From contig CAIMAQ010000041.1 in the NCBI GenBank assembly GCA_903839035.1, forward strand, positions 1 through 64,000: a stretch of 64,000 bases of DNA. The letters run 5' to 3'. Under the pieces are notes generated by a model. It saw only the letters and a program-made list of their open reading frames with translations, ran no database searches and was not told where the DNA came from. The DNA is from an uncultured Opitutia bacterium. Its GTDB lineage: Bacteria; Verrucomicrobiota; Verrucomicrobiia; Opitutales; Opitutaceae. Below, piece by piece: positions 28,704 through 37,035 of this stretch (positions within the stretch are counted from its first letter, which is position 1; each line of letters begins with the position of its first letter). The translations under genes and the position numbers were made by a program.

Positions 28704-29741
28704 ATGTATCTCCATGCGCTCGCCACCGCCGTGCCCCCGGCTACCTCCACCCAGTCCGAGTGCTGGGAACTCGCGCAGCGCTCCCCGATCGGCGCCCGGC
28801 TCAAGCGGCGCTCGATGCTCATCCTGCAGACCATCCTGAAGGGGGATCATGGCATCGCCACGCGACACTTCGCCGCGCCGGACCTTGCCCAGGTGTTCGA
28901 CCTGTCCGCCGATCAGCTCAACGCGATCTTCCGCGCCGAGGCCCCGAAACTCGCCGGCCGCGCCCTCACCGCCGCCCTCGCGCAGGCCGGCCTGCGGGCC
29001 GACCAGCTCGACGCCCTGCTCATCTGCACCTGCAGCGGTTACCTCTGCCCCGGCGTAACCAGCTACGTCGCCGAGCAACTCGGCCTGCGGACCAATGTGT
29101 TTCTCCAGGATCTCGTCGGACTCGGCTGCGGCGCCGCCATCCCGACCCTGCGCGCCGCGAGCCACGTGCTCGCCGCCAAACCCGACGCCATCGTCGCCTG
29201 CGTCGCGGTTGAGATCTGCTCCGCCGCGTTTTATCTCGATGATGATCCCGGCGTGCTCATCAGCGCGTGCCTGTTCAGCGACGGCGCCGCAGCCACGATC
29301 TGGCGCAACACCCCCGGCCCGACCGGCCTGCGCGCCTTCGACTTCGACACCTTGCACCTGCCGGCCGACCGCGATAAACTCCGCTTCGAGCAGCGCGACG
29401 GGAAGCTCCGCAACCTCCTCCACCGCTCCGTGCCCGAACTCGCCGCCGCAGCGGTCGGCCGGCTCTGGGCCGAGCGCGGGCCACGTCCCGTCGCGCGCGT
29501 CATCACGCATCCCGGCGGACGCGATGTACTCGAGGCCATCGGCCCCGTTGTCGCGCCCCACTCCCTCGAGGCCAGCACCCGCACTCTGTTCAATCACGGC
29601 AACATGAGCAGCCCGTCCGTGCTCTTTGCCCTTGAGGAAACCCTCCAATCCGCGCGCCCCGGCCCCGCCGGAGATTTTTGGCTCGTCAGTTTCGGCGCGG
29701 GCTTTAGCGCCCATAGTTGCCGTCTCGGTCCCAGCCAATGA
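28704..29741 (+). CDS. Type III polyketide synthase
   Basis: This thiolase-fold enzyme condenses an acyl-CoA starter with malonyl-CoA units to a pyrone or resorcinol. The 345-residue protein has the Cys-His-Asn triad: Cys142 in LVGLGCGAA, His269 in ITHPGGRD and Asn300 in NHGNMSSPSV. GNMSSPSV and HPGG are the CHS-type motifs that separate it from FabH. The methyltransferase upstream suggests a small polyketide cluster. Its stop overlaps the start of the Nif3 gene as ATGA. Starter unit and product are unknown. Confidence 0.92.
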   Translation: MYLHALATAVPPATSTQSECWELAQRSPIGARLKRRSMLILQTILKGDHGIATRHFAAPDLAQVFDLSADQLNAIFRAEAPKLAGRALTAALAQAGLRADQLDALLICTCSGYLCPGVTSYVAEQLGLRTNVFLQDLVGLGCGAAIPTLRAASHVLAAKPDAIVACVAVEICSAAFYLDDDPGVLISACLFSDGAAATIWRNTPGPTGLRAFDFDTLHLPADRDKLRFEQRDGKLRNLLHRSVPELAAAAVGRLWAERGPRPVARVITHPGGRDVLEAIGPVVAPHSLEASTRTLFNHGNMSSPSVLFALEETLQSARPGPAGDFWLVSFGAGFSAHSCRLGPSQ

Positions 29742-30490
29742 CCCAACTCTCCGATCTTGTCGCCTACTGCGACCGCCGCACCTCGCGCCCGGCCTTCACG
29801 GATTTTCCCGGCTCGTTCAACGGCCTGCAATTCGCGAACAACGGCCGGGTGACCAAGATCGGCGCCGCCGTGGACGCCGGCCTCATCCCCTTCCAAAAGG
29901 CCATCGCGGCCGGCGTGGACTTCCTGATTGTGCACCACGGCATGTTCTGGGACCTGCCGCATCCACCCAAGCGCCCGTTCCATCCCCGGATCCTGGTTCT
30001 CAAGCGCGGCAACTGCGCGCTCTACTCGAGCCACCTGCCGCTCGACGCCCATCCGTCGATCGGCAACAACGCCCTGCTCGCCCGCCAGCTCGGGCTCACG
30101 TCAAAACGCCGCTTCCTCCCGCTCGAGGGCCGCGCCATCGGCTGCATCGCGCCCAGCCGGCTGACGCGGGCCGCGCTGCGCCGGAAGCTCGCGGCGCTCT
30201 ACCCGCGGATGATTGCCATCGAGTACGGCTCGGCATCCCCGCGCCAGATTGCCTTTTGCAGCGGCAGCGGCCGCAGCGCCATTCCGGAACTGCGCCCAGC
30301 CCGCGTGGACACCCTCGTGACCGGCGAGCTGCGCGAAGAGCACTTCAACCTCGCCCAGGAGCAGAAACTCAACCTCTACGTCTGCGGCCACTACGCGACC
30401 GAGGTCCACGCCGTGTCGGCGCTCGCCGCCGAGTTGGCCAGTAAATTCCGCCTGCCCTGGGAGTTTATTGCCACGGAAAATCCCTTCTAA
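29738..30490 (+). CDS. Nif3-like dinuclear metal-centre protein
   Basis: The 250-residue protein matches the Nif3/GTP cyclohydrolase I type 2 family: FTDFPGSFNGLQFAN, the metal-binding LIVHHGMFW near residue 67, LYSSHLPLDAH, and the C-terminal GHYATEVHAV. Members are toroidal hexamers with a bound metal pair and no firmly set reaction. The ATG at 29738 overlaps the PKS stop by 4 bases, so the two are coupled, but Nif3 proteins are widespread and this need not mean a shared pathway. Confidence 0.92.
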   Translation: MTQLSDLVAYCDRRTSRPAFTDFPGSFNGLQFANNGRVTKIGAAVDAGLIPFQKAIAAGVDFLIVHHGMFWDLPHPPKRPFHPRILVLKRGNCALYSSHLPLDAHPSIGNNALLARQLGLTSKRRFLPLEGRAIGCIAPSRLTRAALRRKLAALYPRMIAIEYGSASPRQIAFCSGSGRSAIPELRPARVDTLVTGELREEHFNLAQEQKLNLYVCGHYATEVHAVSALAAELASKFRLPWEFIATENPF

Positions 30491-30554
30491 CCGGCCCGGA
30501 ACTCATGCAGGCTCGGCCGGTCCCTGCCACCACTTTTCCAAATACCTCACCCCA

Positions 30555-30986
30555 ATGAAGAAGATCGCCATTCTCCACGGTCCCAATCTCAACCGCCTCG
30601 GCAAGCGCGAGCCGGAGATCTATGGCACGGCCACGTTGCGCGATCTGGAAAAAATGATCCGCACCGAGTCCCGCGCGCTGGGTTTCACCCCAACCTTTTT
30701 CCAATCCAACCACGAGGGTGCGCTGATCGATGAGATCCACCGACTCGCCGACCGGGGGATCGGCGGCTTCATCGTCAATTTCGGGGCGTACTCCCACACC
30801 AGCATCGCCCTGCGCGACGCCCTGGCCAGCACCAGCCTGCCCGCCGTCGAGGTGCACATTTCCGACATCAAGAAACGCGAGCCCTTCCGGCGCCGTTCCA
30901 TGACCGCCGGGGCCTGTATTGCGATGATCAGCGGCAAGGGATTTCCGGGGTACGTACTGGCACTTCGGCGCCTCGCCAAGGTCTGA
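30555..30986 (+). CDS. aroQ: Type II 3-dehydroquinate dehydratase
   Basis: It catalyses the third step of the shikimate pathway, dehydroquinate to dehydroshikimate. The 143-residue protein fits the dodecameric type II class: GPNLNRLGKREPEIYG with the catalytic Tyr23, SNHEGALIDEIH, and EVHISD with catalytic His101. The ATG at 30555 gives MKKIAILHGPNLN; the frame stays open upstream across the Nif3 stop. It lies 5 bases before the NusG-like gene. Confidence 0.96.
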   Translation: MKKIAILHGPNLNRLGKREPEIYGTATLRDLEKMIRTESRALGFTPTFFQSNHEGALIDEIHRLADRGIGGFIVNFGAYSHTSIALRDALASTSLPAVEVHISDIKKREPFRRRSMTAGACIAMISGKGFPGYVLALRRLAKV

Positions 30987-30991
30987 CCTGC

Positions 30992-31519
30992 ATGGTTCAG
31001 CCGTCCCCCCAACTCGTCGAGACCGACCTCGCGGAACCGCGCTGGCTGGTCTGCCACACCCGGCCCCGGTGCGAAAAAAAGCTCGCCGCCCTGCTCGCGG
31101 CCGAGGAGCTGTCCCATTATCTGCCGCTGATCACCAGCGTGCGCCGCTACGGTGCGTCGACCAAAAAATTCACCAAGCCCCTCTTCGCCGGCTACGTCTT
31201 CGTGCAGGTTTCCGCCCTGCGGAAGGCGCGCATCTACCAGCAGGACCTCATCGCCCGGGCGATTGAGATCGAGGACGAGGCCCGCTTTCTCCGCCAGGTC
31301 GAGGAGGTCCGCGCCATCGTGGCCTCCGGTTATGAACTGAGCGTTCGCCCGCTGCTCACCCGCGGCCGCCGGGTGAAGATCGTCGGCGGACCGCTGCGCG
31401 GACTCGAGGGTTTCGTGGACGACCCCGCCAATCCCCAGGGCGTTGTGCTCGCCGTGGATGTGCTCCAGCAGGGACTGCTGGTGAAACTGCCGGCGGAAAA
31501 CCTTCAGATTCTGCCCTGA
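30992..31519 (+). CDS. NusG-family antitermination protein (RfaH/UpxY-like)
   Basis: The 175-residue protein has an N-terminal NGN domain (RWLVCHTRPRCEKKLAALL, YLPLITSVRRY, PLFAGYVFVQV) and a C-terminal KOW domain (RRVKIVGGPLRGLEG). The housekeeping NusG normally lies between secE and rplK, so this copy is a paralogue. Specialised paralogues act at operons for capsule, polysaccharide or LPS. It is followed after 6 bases by an outer-membrane protein gene, which could be one of its targets; that is an inference. Confidence 0.9.
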   Translation: MVQPSPQLVETDLAEPRWLVCHTRPRCEKKLAALLAAEELSHYLPLITSVRRYGASTKKFTKPLFAGYVFVQVSALRKARIYQQDLIARAIEIEDEARFLRQVEEVRAIVASGYELSVRPLLTRGRRVKIVGGPLRGLEGFVDDPANPQGVVLAVDVLQQGLLVKLPAENLQILP

Positions 31520-31525
31520 CCCGCC

Positions 31526-32419
31526 ATGCACCTTCAACGCTACCTTCGATTTGCCGGACTGACTCTGGCCTTGGGTCTCATGGTTGTTACCGGCCAGGCG
31601 CAATCCACCGTGCCGTCCCAGGCGACCTCGCTTTCCAACCTGGGCGAACTGCTCGACCGTCTGCCGGATTTTTCCCGGTTCGGCCTGTCGAACTTCATGC
31701 CCCATGACATCTTTCAGTTCTACAGCAGCCCGCACTTCGGCGATCTGGTCCACAAGGATTACATGCGCGTCCCACTGGGCCTCCGGGCCAAAATCGACGT
31801 GGATTATCAGGCCCATGTGGAGGTGGAGGGCTATTTCACCCACGGCTTGGCCGGGTCGGCGGGCTACGGTTTCGACCGGCTGAATACCGGCATCAAATAC
31901 GAGACCCCCAAGACTTCCCCCACTTCACCCGACCTGTCCTGGAGCACGGGCGTGGATTTCATCACCCCGCTCAGCCGTCCGCCGCGTGATCTGAGCGACG
32001 GCTACCAGCATACCGTGCCCTATGTCGCAGTTTCCAAACTTCTGATGCCTGACTTTGACCTAGTGGGTTACAGCACGCTGGGGATCGATCTGCTGAGCTC
32101 CACCAACCTCCCCGCGAATTTCGGCCGGAATCAGCTCCACTCCAACTCATCCACCCTCTCCGGCGGCCTCGCGCGGGATTGGAAGAAATTCCAGACCCTG
32201 CTGACCGCCAGCTACAGCTCCACCGCCCTGTTCAGCAATGAGAGCCACCAGGTCTTTGGCCTGCGGCCCGCGATTGTGTTTCCGCTAACCCGGTGGCAGG
32301 GCCGTCACACCCGGCTGACCGCGACCGTCGGCGGCTGGTCCATCTGGGGTCCGGATGGCCATGAGCTGGGCGCGAGCGGCAGTGTGCGGGTGGAGTTTAA
32401 CTACAAAGCCAAACGCTAG
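31526..32419 (+). CDS. Predicted outer-membrane beta-barrel protein
   Basis: The 297-residue product has a signal peptide with likely cleavage after GQAQ at about residue 26. The mature part alternates polar and hydrophobic residues in short strands, for example LRAKIDVDYQAHVEVEGYF, and ends with VRVEFNYKAKR, a common C-terminal strand for outer-membrane insertion. No family was recognised. It lies 6 bases after the NusG paralogue and 3 before the hydrolase gene, so the three are probably one transcript. Confidence 0.65.
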   Translation: MHLQRYLRFAGLTLALGLMVVTGQAQSTVPSQATSLSNLGELLDRLPDFSRFGLSNFMPHDIFQFYSSPHFGDLVHKDYMRVPLGLRAKIDVDYQAHVEVEGYFTHGLAGSAGYGFDRLNTGIKYETPKTSPTSPDLSWSTGVDFITPLSRPPRDLSDGYQHTVPYVAVSKLLMPDFDLVGYSTLGIDLLSSTNLPANFGRNQLHSNSSTLSGGLARDWKKFQTLLTASYSSTALFSNESHQVFGLRPAIVFPLTRWQGRHTRLTATVGGWSIWGPDGHELGASGSVRVEFNYKAKR

Positions 32420-32422
32420 GAC

Positions 32423-33553
32423 GTGAAGCCGGCCCCCACTGACCCCTTGGCCAACTGGGACCGGCCGCGGCTTTTTGCGCAGGTCAAGTATCGCGTACTG
32501 GAGACGGTTGGTCCGGTTTCGTCCCTCCTCTTTGAACACGAGCCGTATGCGGGCCGGCCCACCGAGGTCTTCGCCTACATCGGCATCCCGCCGGGAAGCC
32601 CCGGCCGTGTCCCCGGCATGGTCTGTGTCCATGGCGGACTCGGCGCCGCATTCCGCAGCTGGGTCGAATTCTGGGTGCAGCGCGGTTACGCCGCGATCGC
32701 GATGGACCTCAACGGCTGCGGGGCGCATCGCAGCCCGCTCACCCGGCGGGGCCCGGCGATGGACGACACTGTCATTTTCGATCCCACAGCCACCTGGGCC
32801 GACTCGTGGACTTATCATGCGGTCGCCGCGGTCCTGCGCGCACATACCCTCCTGCGGGGTTTTGCCACGGTCGATCCCGCCCGCATCGGCATTACGGGTG
32901 TCAGTTGGGGTGGCTATCTGACCTGCATCGCCGCCAGCCTCGACTCGCGCCTGGCCTGTGCCATCCCCGTTTACGGCTGCGGCTATCTCCAGACCAACAG
33001 TGCATTGGTCTGGATGGACCGGTTTGCGGCGATGACTCCGGCCGAGCGTCTCACGTGGCACAAGCGGTGCGACCCGTCCGTTTATCTGCCCGCGGCCACG
33101 GTGCCCATGCTCTTCGTTTCCGGCGCCAACGATTTCGCCTACCCGCTGGACAGCGTGGCAAAGACCTACGCCCTGCCGCAATCTTCCGTCACGTTCTGCG
33201 TCCGTGTCGGGATGGAGCACAGCCAGGAACACGGCATCGCCCCCGGCGAGATTGCGGTCTTCGCCGACCAGCACCTGCGCGGCGGCGAACCGCTACCGGT
33301 CATCAGCCCAACCCAACTTGCCGGCCGCAGCCTCCGCGCCCGCTGGACCCACCACCGGCCGATCACTTCGGCCTCCCTGCATTATACGGCCGACGCGGGC
33401 CGCTGGCAGGAACGGCACTGGCTCAGCTCACCCGCCCGTCTCGAAGGCGGCCTGATCACCGCCGATCTCCCTGACGCCGTTACGGTCTGTTATCTCAGCG
33501 TGGAGGATGATCGCGGCGCGTTCGTCAGCTCACCGCACCTCGCAATCTCCTGA
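32423..33553 (+). CDS. Alpha/beta hydrolase, acetyl xylan esterase-like
   Basis: The 376-residue protein has an alpha/beta hydrolase core. The nucleophile elbow is GVSWGGY near residue 159, an acid candidate is in SGANDFAYP and a His candidate is in MEHSQEHG. VCVHGGLGAAF and MDLNGCGAH suit the AXE1/dienelactone-hydrolase branch. A C-terminal beta-sandwich-like segment of about 70 residues follows. The start is a GTG 3 bases after the preceding stop. There is no signal peptide, so it is probably cytoplasmic. Substrate unknown. It converges with pgpA. Confidence 0.78.
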   Translation: MKPAPTDPLANWDRPRLFAQVKYRVLETVGPVSSLLFEHEPYAGRPTEVFAYIGIPPGSPGRVPGMVCVHGGLGAAFRSWVEFWVQRGYAAIAMDLNGCGAHRSPLTRRGPAMDDTVIFDPTATWADSWTYHAVAAVLRAHTLLRGFATVDPARIGITGVSWGGYLTCIAASLDSRLACAIPVYGCGYLQTNSALVWMDRFAAMTPAERLTWHKRCDPSVYLPAATVPMLFVSGANDFAYPLDSVAKTYALPQSSVTFCVRVGMEHSQEHGIAPGEIAVFADQHLRGGEPLPVISPTQLAGRSLRARWTHHRPITSASLHYTADAGRWQERHWLSSPARLEGGLITADLPDAVTVCYLSVEDDRGAFVSSPHLAIS

Positions 33554-33564
33554 CCGGCCCGCGC

Positions 33565-34083
33565 CTACCGCGCAAAGTGGACCCAGGCCAGCTTCGCGAG
33601 GTGCATCGTGGCACAGCTCGCGAGGGCCGCGGCCACATCGTCCACCACCACGCCCCAACCTCCTGGGAGGTCCTGGAGCTTGCGGATGCCAAGCGGTTTC
33701 AGGATGTCGAAGAACCGGAACAGCGCCAAACCCGAGAGGAAAATCGCCCACGGCGGCCACGGTCCCACGAGGAAATGCCAGCCCAGAAAGCACAGCGGCA
33801 TCACGACAAATTCATCGAGGATCACCTCGCCGGGGTCCTTCCGCGCGAGCCGGAACTCCGCCTCGCCGCACAGCGCCACCGCCAGATAGCAGGCCAGCAG
33901 GCTCAAGAGCACCGTCGCCACGGTCCCGAGCGGATAAAAGAACACTGTGAAATACAGCAGGCCCGCCACCGAGCCCCAGGTGCCCGGAGCGGGCAACCGG
34001 GCGCCGATCGGCCCCAGCCGGGCGAGGTTCAGCACCACGTGCGTCGGCAGAAAGCGCGGCCAGATCGGCTGCTGCAGCTTCAT
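33565..34083 (-). CDS. pgpA: Phosphatidylglycerophosphatase A
   Basis: It removes the phosphate from phosphatidylglycerophosphate to make phosphatidylglycerol. The 172-residue membrane protein contains the family motifs LPAPGTWGS, DPGEVILDEFVV, FRFFDILKPLGI and GGWGVVVDDVAA, and about four hydrophobic segments. Its ATG at 34083 overlaps the end of pgsA by 4 bases (ATGA), so it is coupled to the gene that makes its substrate. Confidence 0.94.
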   Translation of the reverse strand: MKLQQPIWPRFLPTHVVLNLARLGPIGARLPAPGTWGSVAGLLYFTVFFYPLGTVATVLLSLLACYLAVALCGEAEFRLARKDPGEVILDEFVVMPLCFLGWHFLVGPWPPWAIFLSGLALFRFFDILKPLGIRKLQDLPGGWGVVVDDVAAALASCATMHLAKLAWVHFAR

Positions 34084-34673
34084 TTGTCGGCGTCGGTGAA
34101 CACCACGTCCTTGTACCGCACCACGTAGCGCCAGCCCGACCACACCGCCAGGAAGGTGCCGATAATGAAGATAACGAGCCCCGTCTTCGCCACGTATTCC
34201 ACAAACTGCGTCAGGTTGAGCGACGGGAACAGGTGCGCCCAGTCGCGTCCGGCCATCGGCGCGCCGAGCAGAAAGCCCAGGGCGATCAGCTGCGTCACCG
34301 TCTTCGACTTGCCGCCGCCGTCGGCCGCCACGATCACGCCCTTCGACGCCGCCACCATGCGCATGCCGGTGATGAGGAATTCCCGGCACATCGTGATGAG
34401 CGCGAAAGCCACCGGGATCTCCTGCTTGTTCACCAGTGCGATCACGATGCCCACGACCATGATCTTGTCGGTGAGCGCATCCATCAGCTTGCCGAAGGTC
34501 GACACCATGTTCCGCTTGCGGGCGAGATAGCCGTCCAGCCAGTCGCCGATGGCGCAAAGGATGAAGATCCAGAACGCGGCCGAGGCCGCCCCCAGGTGGT
34601 CCCAATACATCAGCCCGACGATGACGAACATCAGTGGGATGCGGGACAGGGTGATGATGTTGGGGAGGTTCAT
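34080..34673 (-). CDS. pgsA: CDP-diacylglycerol-glycerol-3-phosphate 3-phosphatidyltransferase
   Basis: It makes phosphatidylglycerophosphate from CDP-diacylglycerol and glycerol-3-phosphate. The 197-residue membrane protein has the CDP-alcohol phosphotransferase signature DG-x2-AR-x8-G-x3-D, here from DGYLAR to LMDALTDK. The ATG at 34673 gives MNLPNIITLSRI, the normal family start; the frame's earlier start is not supported. With pgpA it forms a two-step phosphatidylglycerol operon, divergent from coaD. Confidence 0.96.
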   Translation of the reverse strand: MNLPNIITLSRIPLMFVIVGLMYWDHLGAASAAFWIFILCAIGDWLDGYLARKRNMVSTFGKLMDALTDKIMVVGIVIALVNKQEIPVAFALITMCREFLITGMRMVAASKGVIVAADGGGKSKTVTQLIALGFLLGAPMAGRDWAHLFPSLNLTQFVEYVAKTGLVIFIIGTFLAVWSGWRYVVRYKDVVFTDADK

Positions 34674-34795
34674 TCGGCCAGAAACAGCGTTATGCACGGT
34701 CGGGGTTTCACAAGGCAATCACGGAACTGCACCGATGGGCCGCCATTCTCCGCTTTCCCCGCAGCGGGTTTCCTGCCTTGCTGCCGTCGCTCCCC

Positions 34796-35275
34796 ATGCA
34801 CCACTGCATTTACCCCGGCACCTTCGACCCCATCACCTACGGCCATCTCGACGTACTGGGCCGCGCCGCGAAGCTGTTTGACCGCGTCACCGTCGCCGTC
34901 GCCGACAACCCGGGCAAGGACCCGCTCTTCTCCCCGGAACAGCGCCTCGAGATGCTGCGGCCGAACGTGGCCAAGTTCCCCAATGTCACCCTCACGCCCT
35001 TTGGTGGCCTGCTGGTGGACTTCTGCATCGCCCATGAAGCTGACGCCATCATCCGTGGCCTCCGCGCCCTGACCGACTTCGAGTTCGAGTTCAACATGGC
35101 CCTGATGAACCGGCACCTGAAGCCCCAGATCGAAACCATCTTCGTGATGCCCAACGAGCAGTTCAGCTACACCAGCTCCTCGCTCGTGAAGCAGGTCGCC
35201 AAGTATGGCGGCGATGTCTCCCACTTCGTCCCGCCCAACGTCGCCGCCGCCCTGAAGATCGCGTACAAGCGCTAG
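34796..35275 (+). CDS. coaD: Pantetheine-phosphate adenylyltransferase CoaD
   Basis: It adenylates 4'-phosphopantetheine in coenzyme A synthesis. The 159-residue protein has the nucleotidyltransferase motif YPGTFDPITYGH with His17, IIRGLRALTDFEFE, and the C-terminal YTSSSLVK. The ATG at 34796 is used rather than an upstream in-frame start. A divergent gap of about 120 bases separates it from pgsA and holds no clear element. Confidence 0.96.
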   Translation: MHHCIYPGTFDPITYGHLDVLGRAAKLFDRVTVAVADNPGKDPLFSPEQRLEMLRPNVAKFPNVTLTPFGGLLVDFCIAHEADAIIRGLRALTDFEFEFNMALMNRHLKPQIETIFVMPNEQFSYTSSSLVKQVAKYGGDVSHFVPPNVAAALKIAYKR

Positions 35276-35294
35276 ATCGCCCTAGGGGCGGGCC

Positions 35295-36848
35295 TCACCG
35301 CACGCCGGCAGATTTCAGCGTCGCATCCAGGAAGGCGTCATAGTCGGCCTTCAGCTTCACGCGCGACTGCTTCTCGATATACATCATGTGGCCCGCCTCG
35401 TAGTAGGTGAGCGTGATGTGATCCCGGATCGCCGGATCCAGTCCCATGTGTTCCACCGTGTACTTCGTCGCGAAGTACGGTGTGGCGAGATCGTAATGGC
35501 CGTTCGCAATCCAGACCTTGAGGAACGGGTTCTTCGTCATGGCCTTCTTCAGCGTCTCCGCGACGTTGAGATACTCGTTCTCCACATTGCTGTAGCTCCA
35601 AGGCTGCACCGCGCCCGTGAGAATCTCGTACGGCAGGTCGTTCTCATACTTCAGCTCCCGCCGCATGTAGTCGTTCAACGCCGTCGTGTAACCGCCGTTG
35701 ATCGCCTCGAGACTCGGGTCAAAGAAACCGTCCACGCTGTCCGTGATGCCTACGAACCGGCTGTCCAGCCGCCCGATTGTGCGGTGCTCGCTGCGACGCA
35801 ATTGCGTCACAAAGTCGAAGATATCGATCCGGAGGTTCTTCTCCTCCACGTGTTCCAGCGGCAGGCCCGTGAATGCGGCCAGCGCCTCCGCGATCCGCTG
35901 GTGCTCCGCGGCGGGCAGCGCGTCACCCTGCATCAACGCGAGGGTGTAATCCTTCCGCACGAACTCCTCGACGCGGGCGAGGGTCTTCGGCAGGTCCTGC
36001 GCGAGCTCGCCCTTCAGCTTGCCGTGATAAAACGCCGCCGCCGTGTACGTCGGCAGGAACAGCTCGTATGGCAGGTCGTTGCCCGGCGCGAACCGCGCCG
36101 TCTGGAAGTTCATGATCGAGGAGATCAGGCAGATTCCGTTGAGGTAAAAATCATACTTCCGCTGCAGGTAGTCGGACAGGCCGGCCGCGCGCGTCGTGCC
36201 GTAGCTTTCACCCACGAGGAATTTCGGCGAGGCCCAGCGCTGGTTGCGCGTGGTCCACAGCCGGATGAACTCGCCCACCGACTCGATGTCGCCCGTGAAC
36301 CCGTGGAACTGCTTCGCGTCCACGTCCTTCGCCGCGCGGCTGTAGCCGGTCGAGACCGGGTCGATGAACACCAGGTCCGTCTGGTCGAGCCACGAATACT
36401 CGTTGTCCACCCACTTGTACGGCGGCGGCAGCGACTCGCCCTTGTCCGTCATGACGACGCGCTTCGGCCCGAGCATGCCGAGGTGCAGCCAGACCGAGGA
36501 GGAACCCGGACCCCCGTTGAATGAGAAGGTCAGCGGCCGCTTGGCCGGGTCGGACTCGCCGAGCTTGGTGTAGGCAGTGAAGAAAATATTCGCGCGCGGC
36601 TTGTCCTTGGCGTCCTTCAGCACGAGGTAGCCCGCCGTCGCCCGGTACTTGATCAGCTTTCCGCCGATCGTGATTTCATGCTCGGTAACAGAAAGCACCG
36701 GCTCCTTCTCCTTGGCCTCGATCTTTTTGTCGGAGCCGGGAGCCTCGATCTTCTCTAACTTGGCGTCCGGCTTGTCCTCCTCGGCGCGAACCGGCGTGAG
36801 GAGCAACAGGGCGGGGAGCAGGGCGAACCAGCGGGGAAGGATTTTCAT
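35295..36848 (-). CDS. Secreted serine carboxypeptidase-like peptidase (S10)
   Basis: The 517-residue protein begins with a signal peptide ending near VRAEE. The catalytic serine is in VGESYGTTRAAGL, the oxyanion region in FSFNGGPGSSSVW, an aspartate in GHYDLATPY and a histidine in EAGHMMY near the end, which fits the S10 alpha/beta-hydrolase peptidases. Such proteins occur in Verrucomicrobia and related soil bacteria and act outside the inner membrane, probably on peptides. No operon partner is seen. Confidence 0.87.
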   Translation of the reverse strand: MKILPRWFALLPALLLLTPVRAEEDKPDAKLEKIEAPGSDKKIEAKEKEPVLSVTEHEITIGGKLIKYRATAGYLVLKDAKDKPRANIFFTAYTKLGESDPAKRPLTFSFNGGPGSSSVWLHLGMLGPKRVVMTDKGESLPPPYKWVDNEYSWLDQTDLVFIDPVSTGYSRAAKDVDAKQFHGFTGDIESVGEFIRLWTTRNQRWASPKFLVGESYGTTRAAGLSDYLQRKYDFYLNGICLISSIMNFQTARFAPGNDLPYELFLPTYTAAAFYHGKLKGELAQDLPKTLARVEEFVRKDYTLALMQGDALPAAEHQRIAEALAAFTGLPLEHVEEKNLRIDIFDFVTQLRRSEHRTIGRLDSRFVGITDSVDGFFDPSLEAINGGYTTALNDYMRRELKYENDLPYEILTGAVQPWSYSNVENEYLNVAETLKKAMTKNPFLKVWIANGHYDLATPYFATKYTVEHMGLDPAIRDHITLTYYEAGHMMYIEKQSRVKLKADYDAFLDATLKSAGVR

Positions 36849-37035
36849 GGTCGGGTGGACTGCAACCAAGTTTCCGCCTCCCGCACTGGCAACAAGATTT
36901 CCCGCCGCCCCAGCCAGCCGTAACCAGCCGGCGCAGAGCCGCGTCATTCTCCATGCTCAGGCAGTCTCCGGTTCCTCCTTCATCGGAGGGTTAGGGTTGC
37001 CATGTTTCACTCCGGGTATTCTATCTCTAATTTCC

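Noticed and set aside
35278-35292. Hairpin between coaD and the S10 peptidase gene
   Set aside because: Short five-pair stem without a T-run; likely chance in GC-rich DNA.
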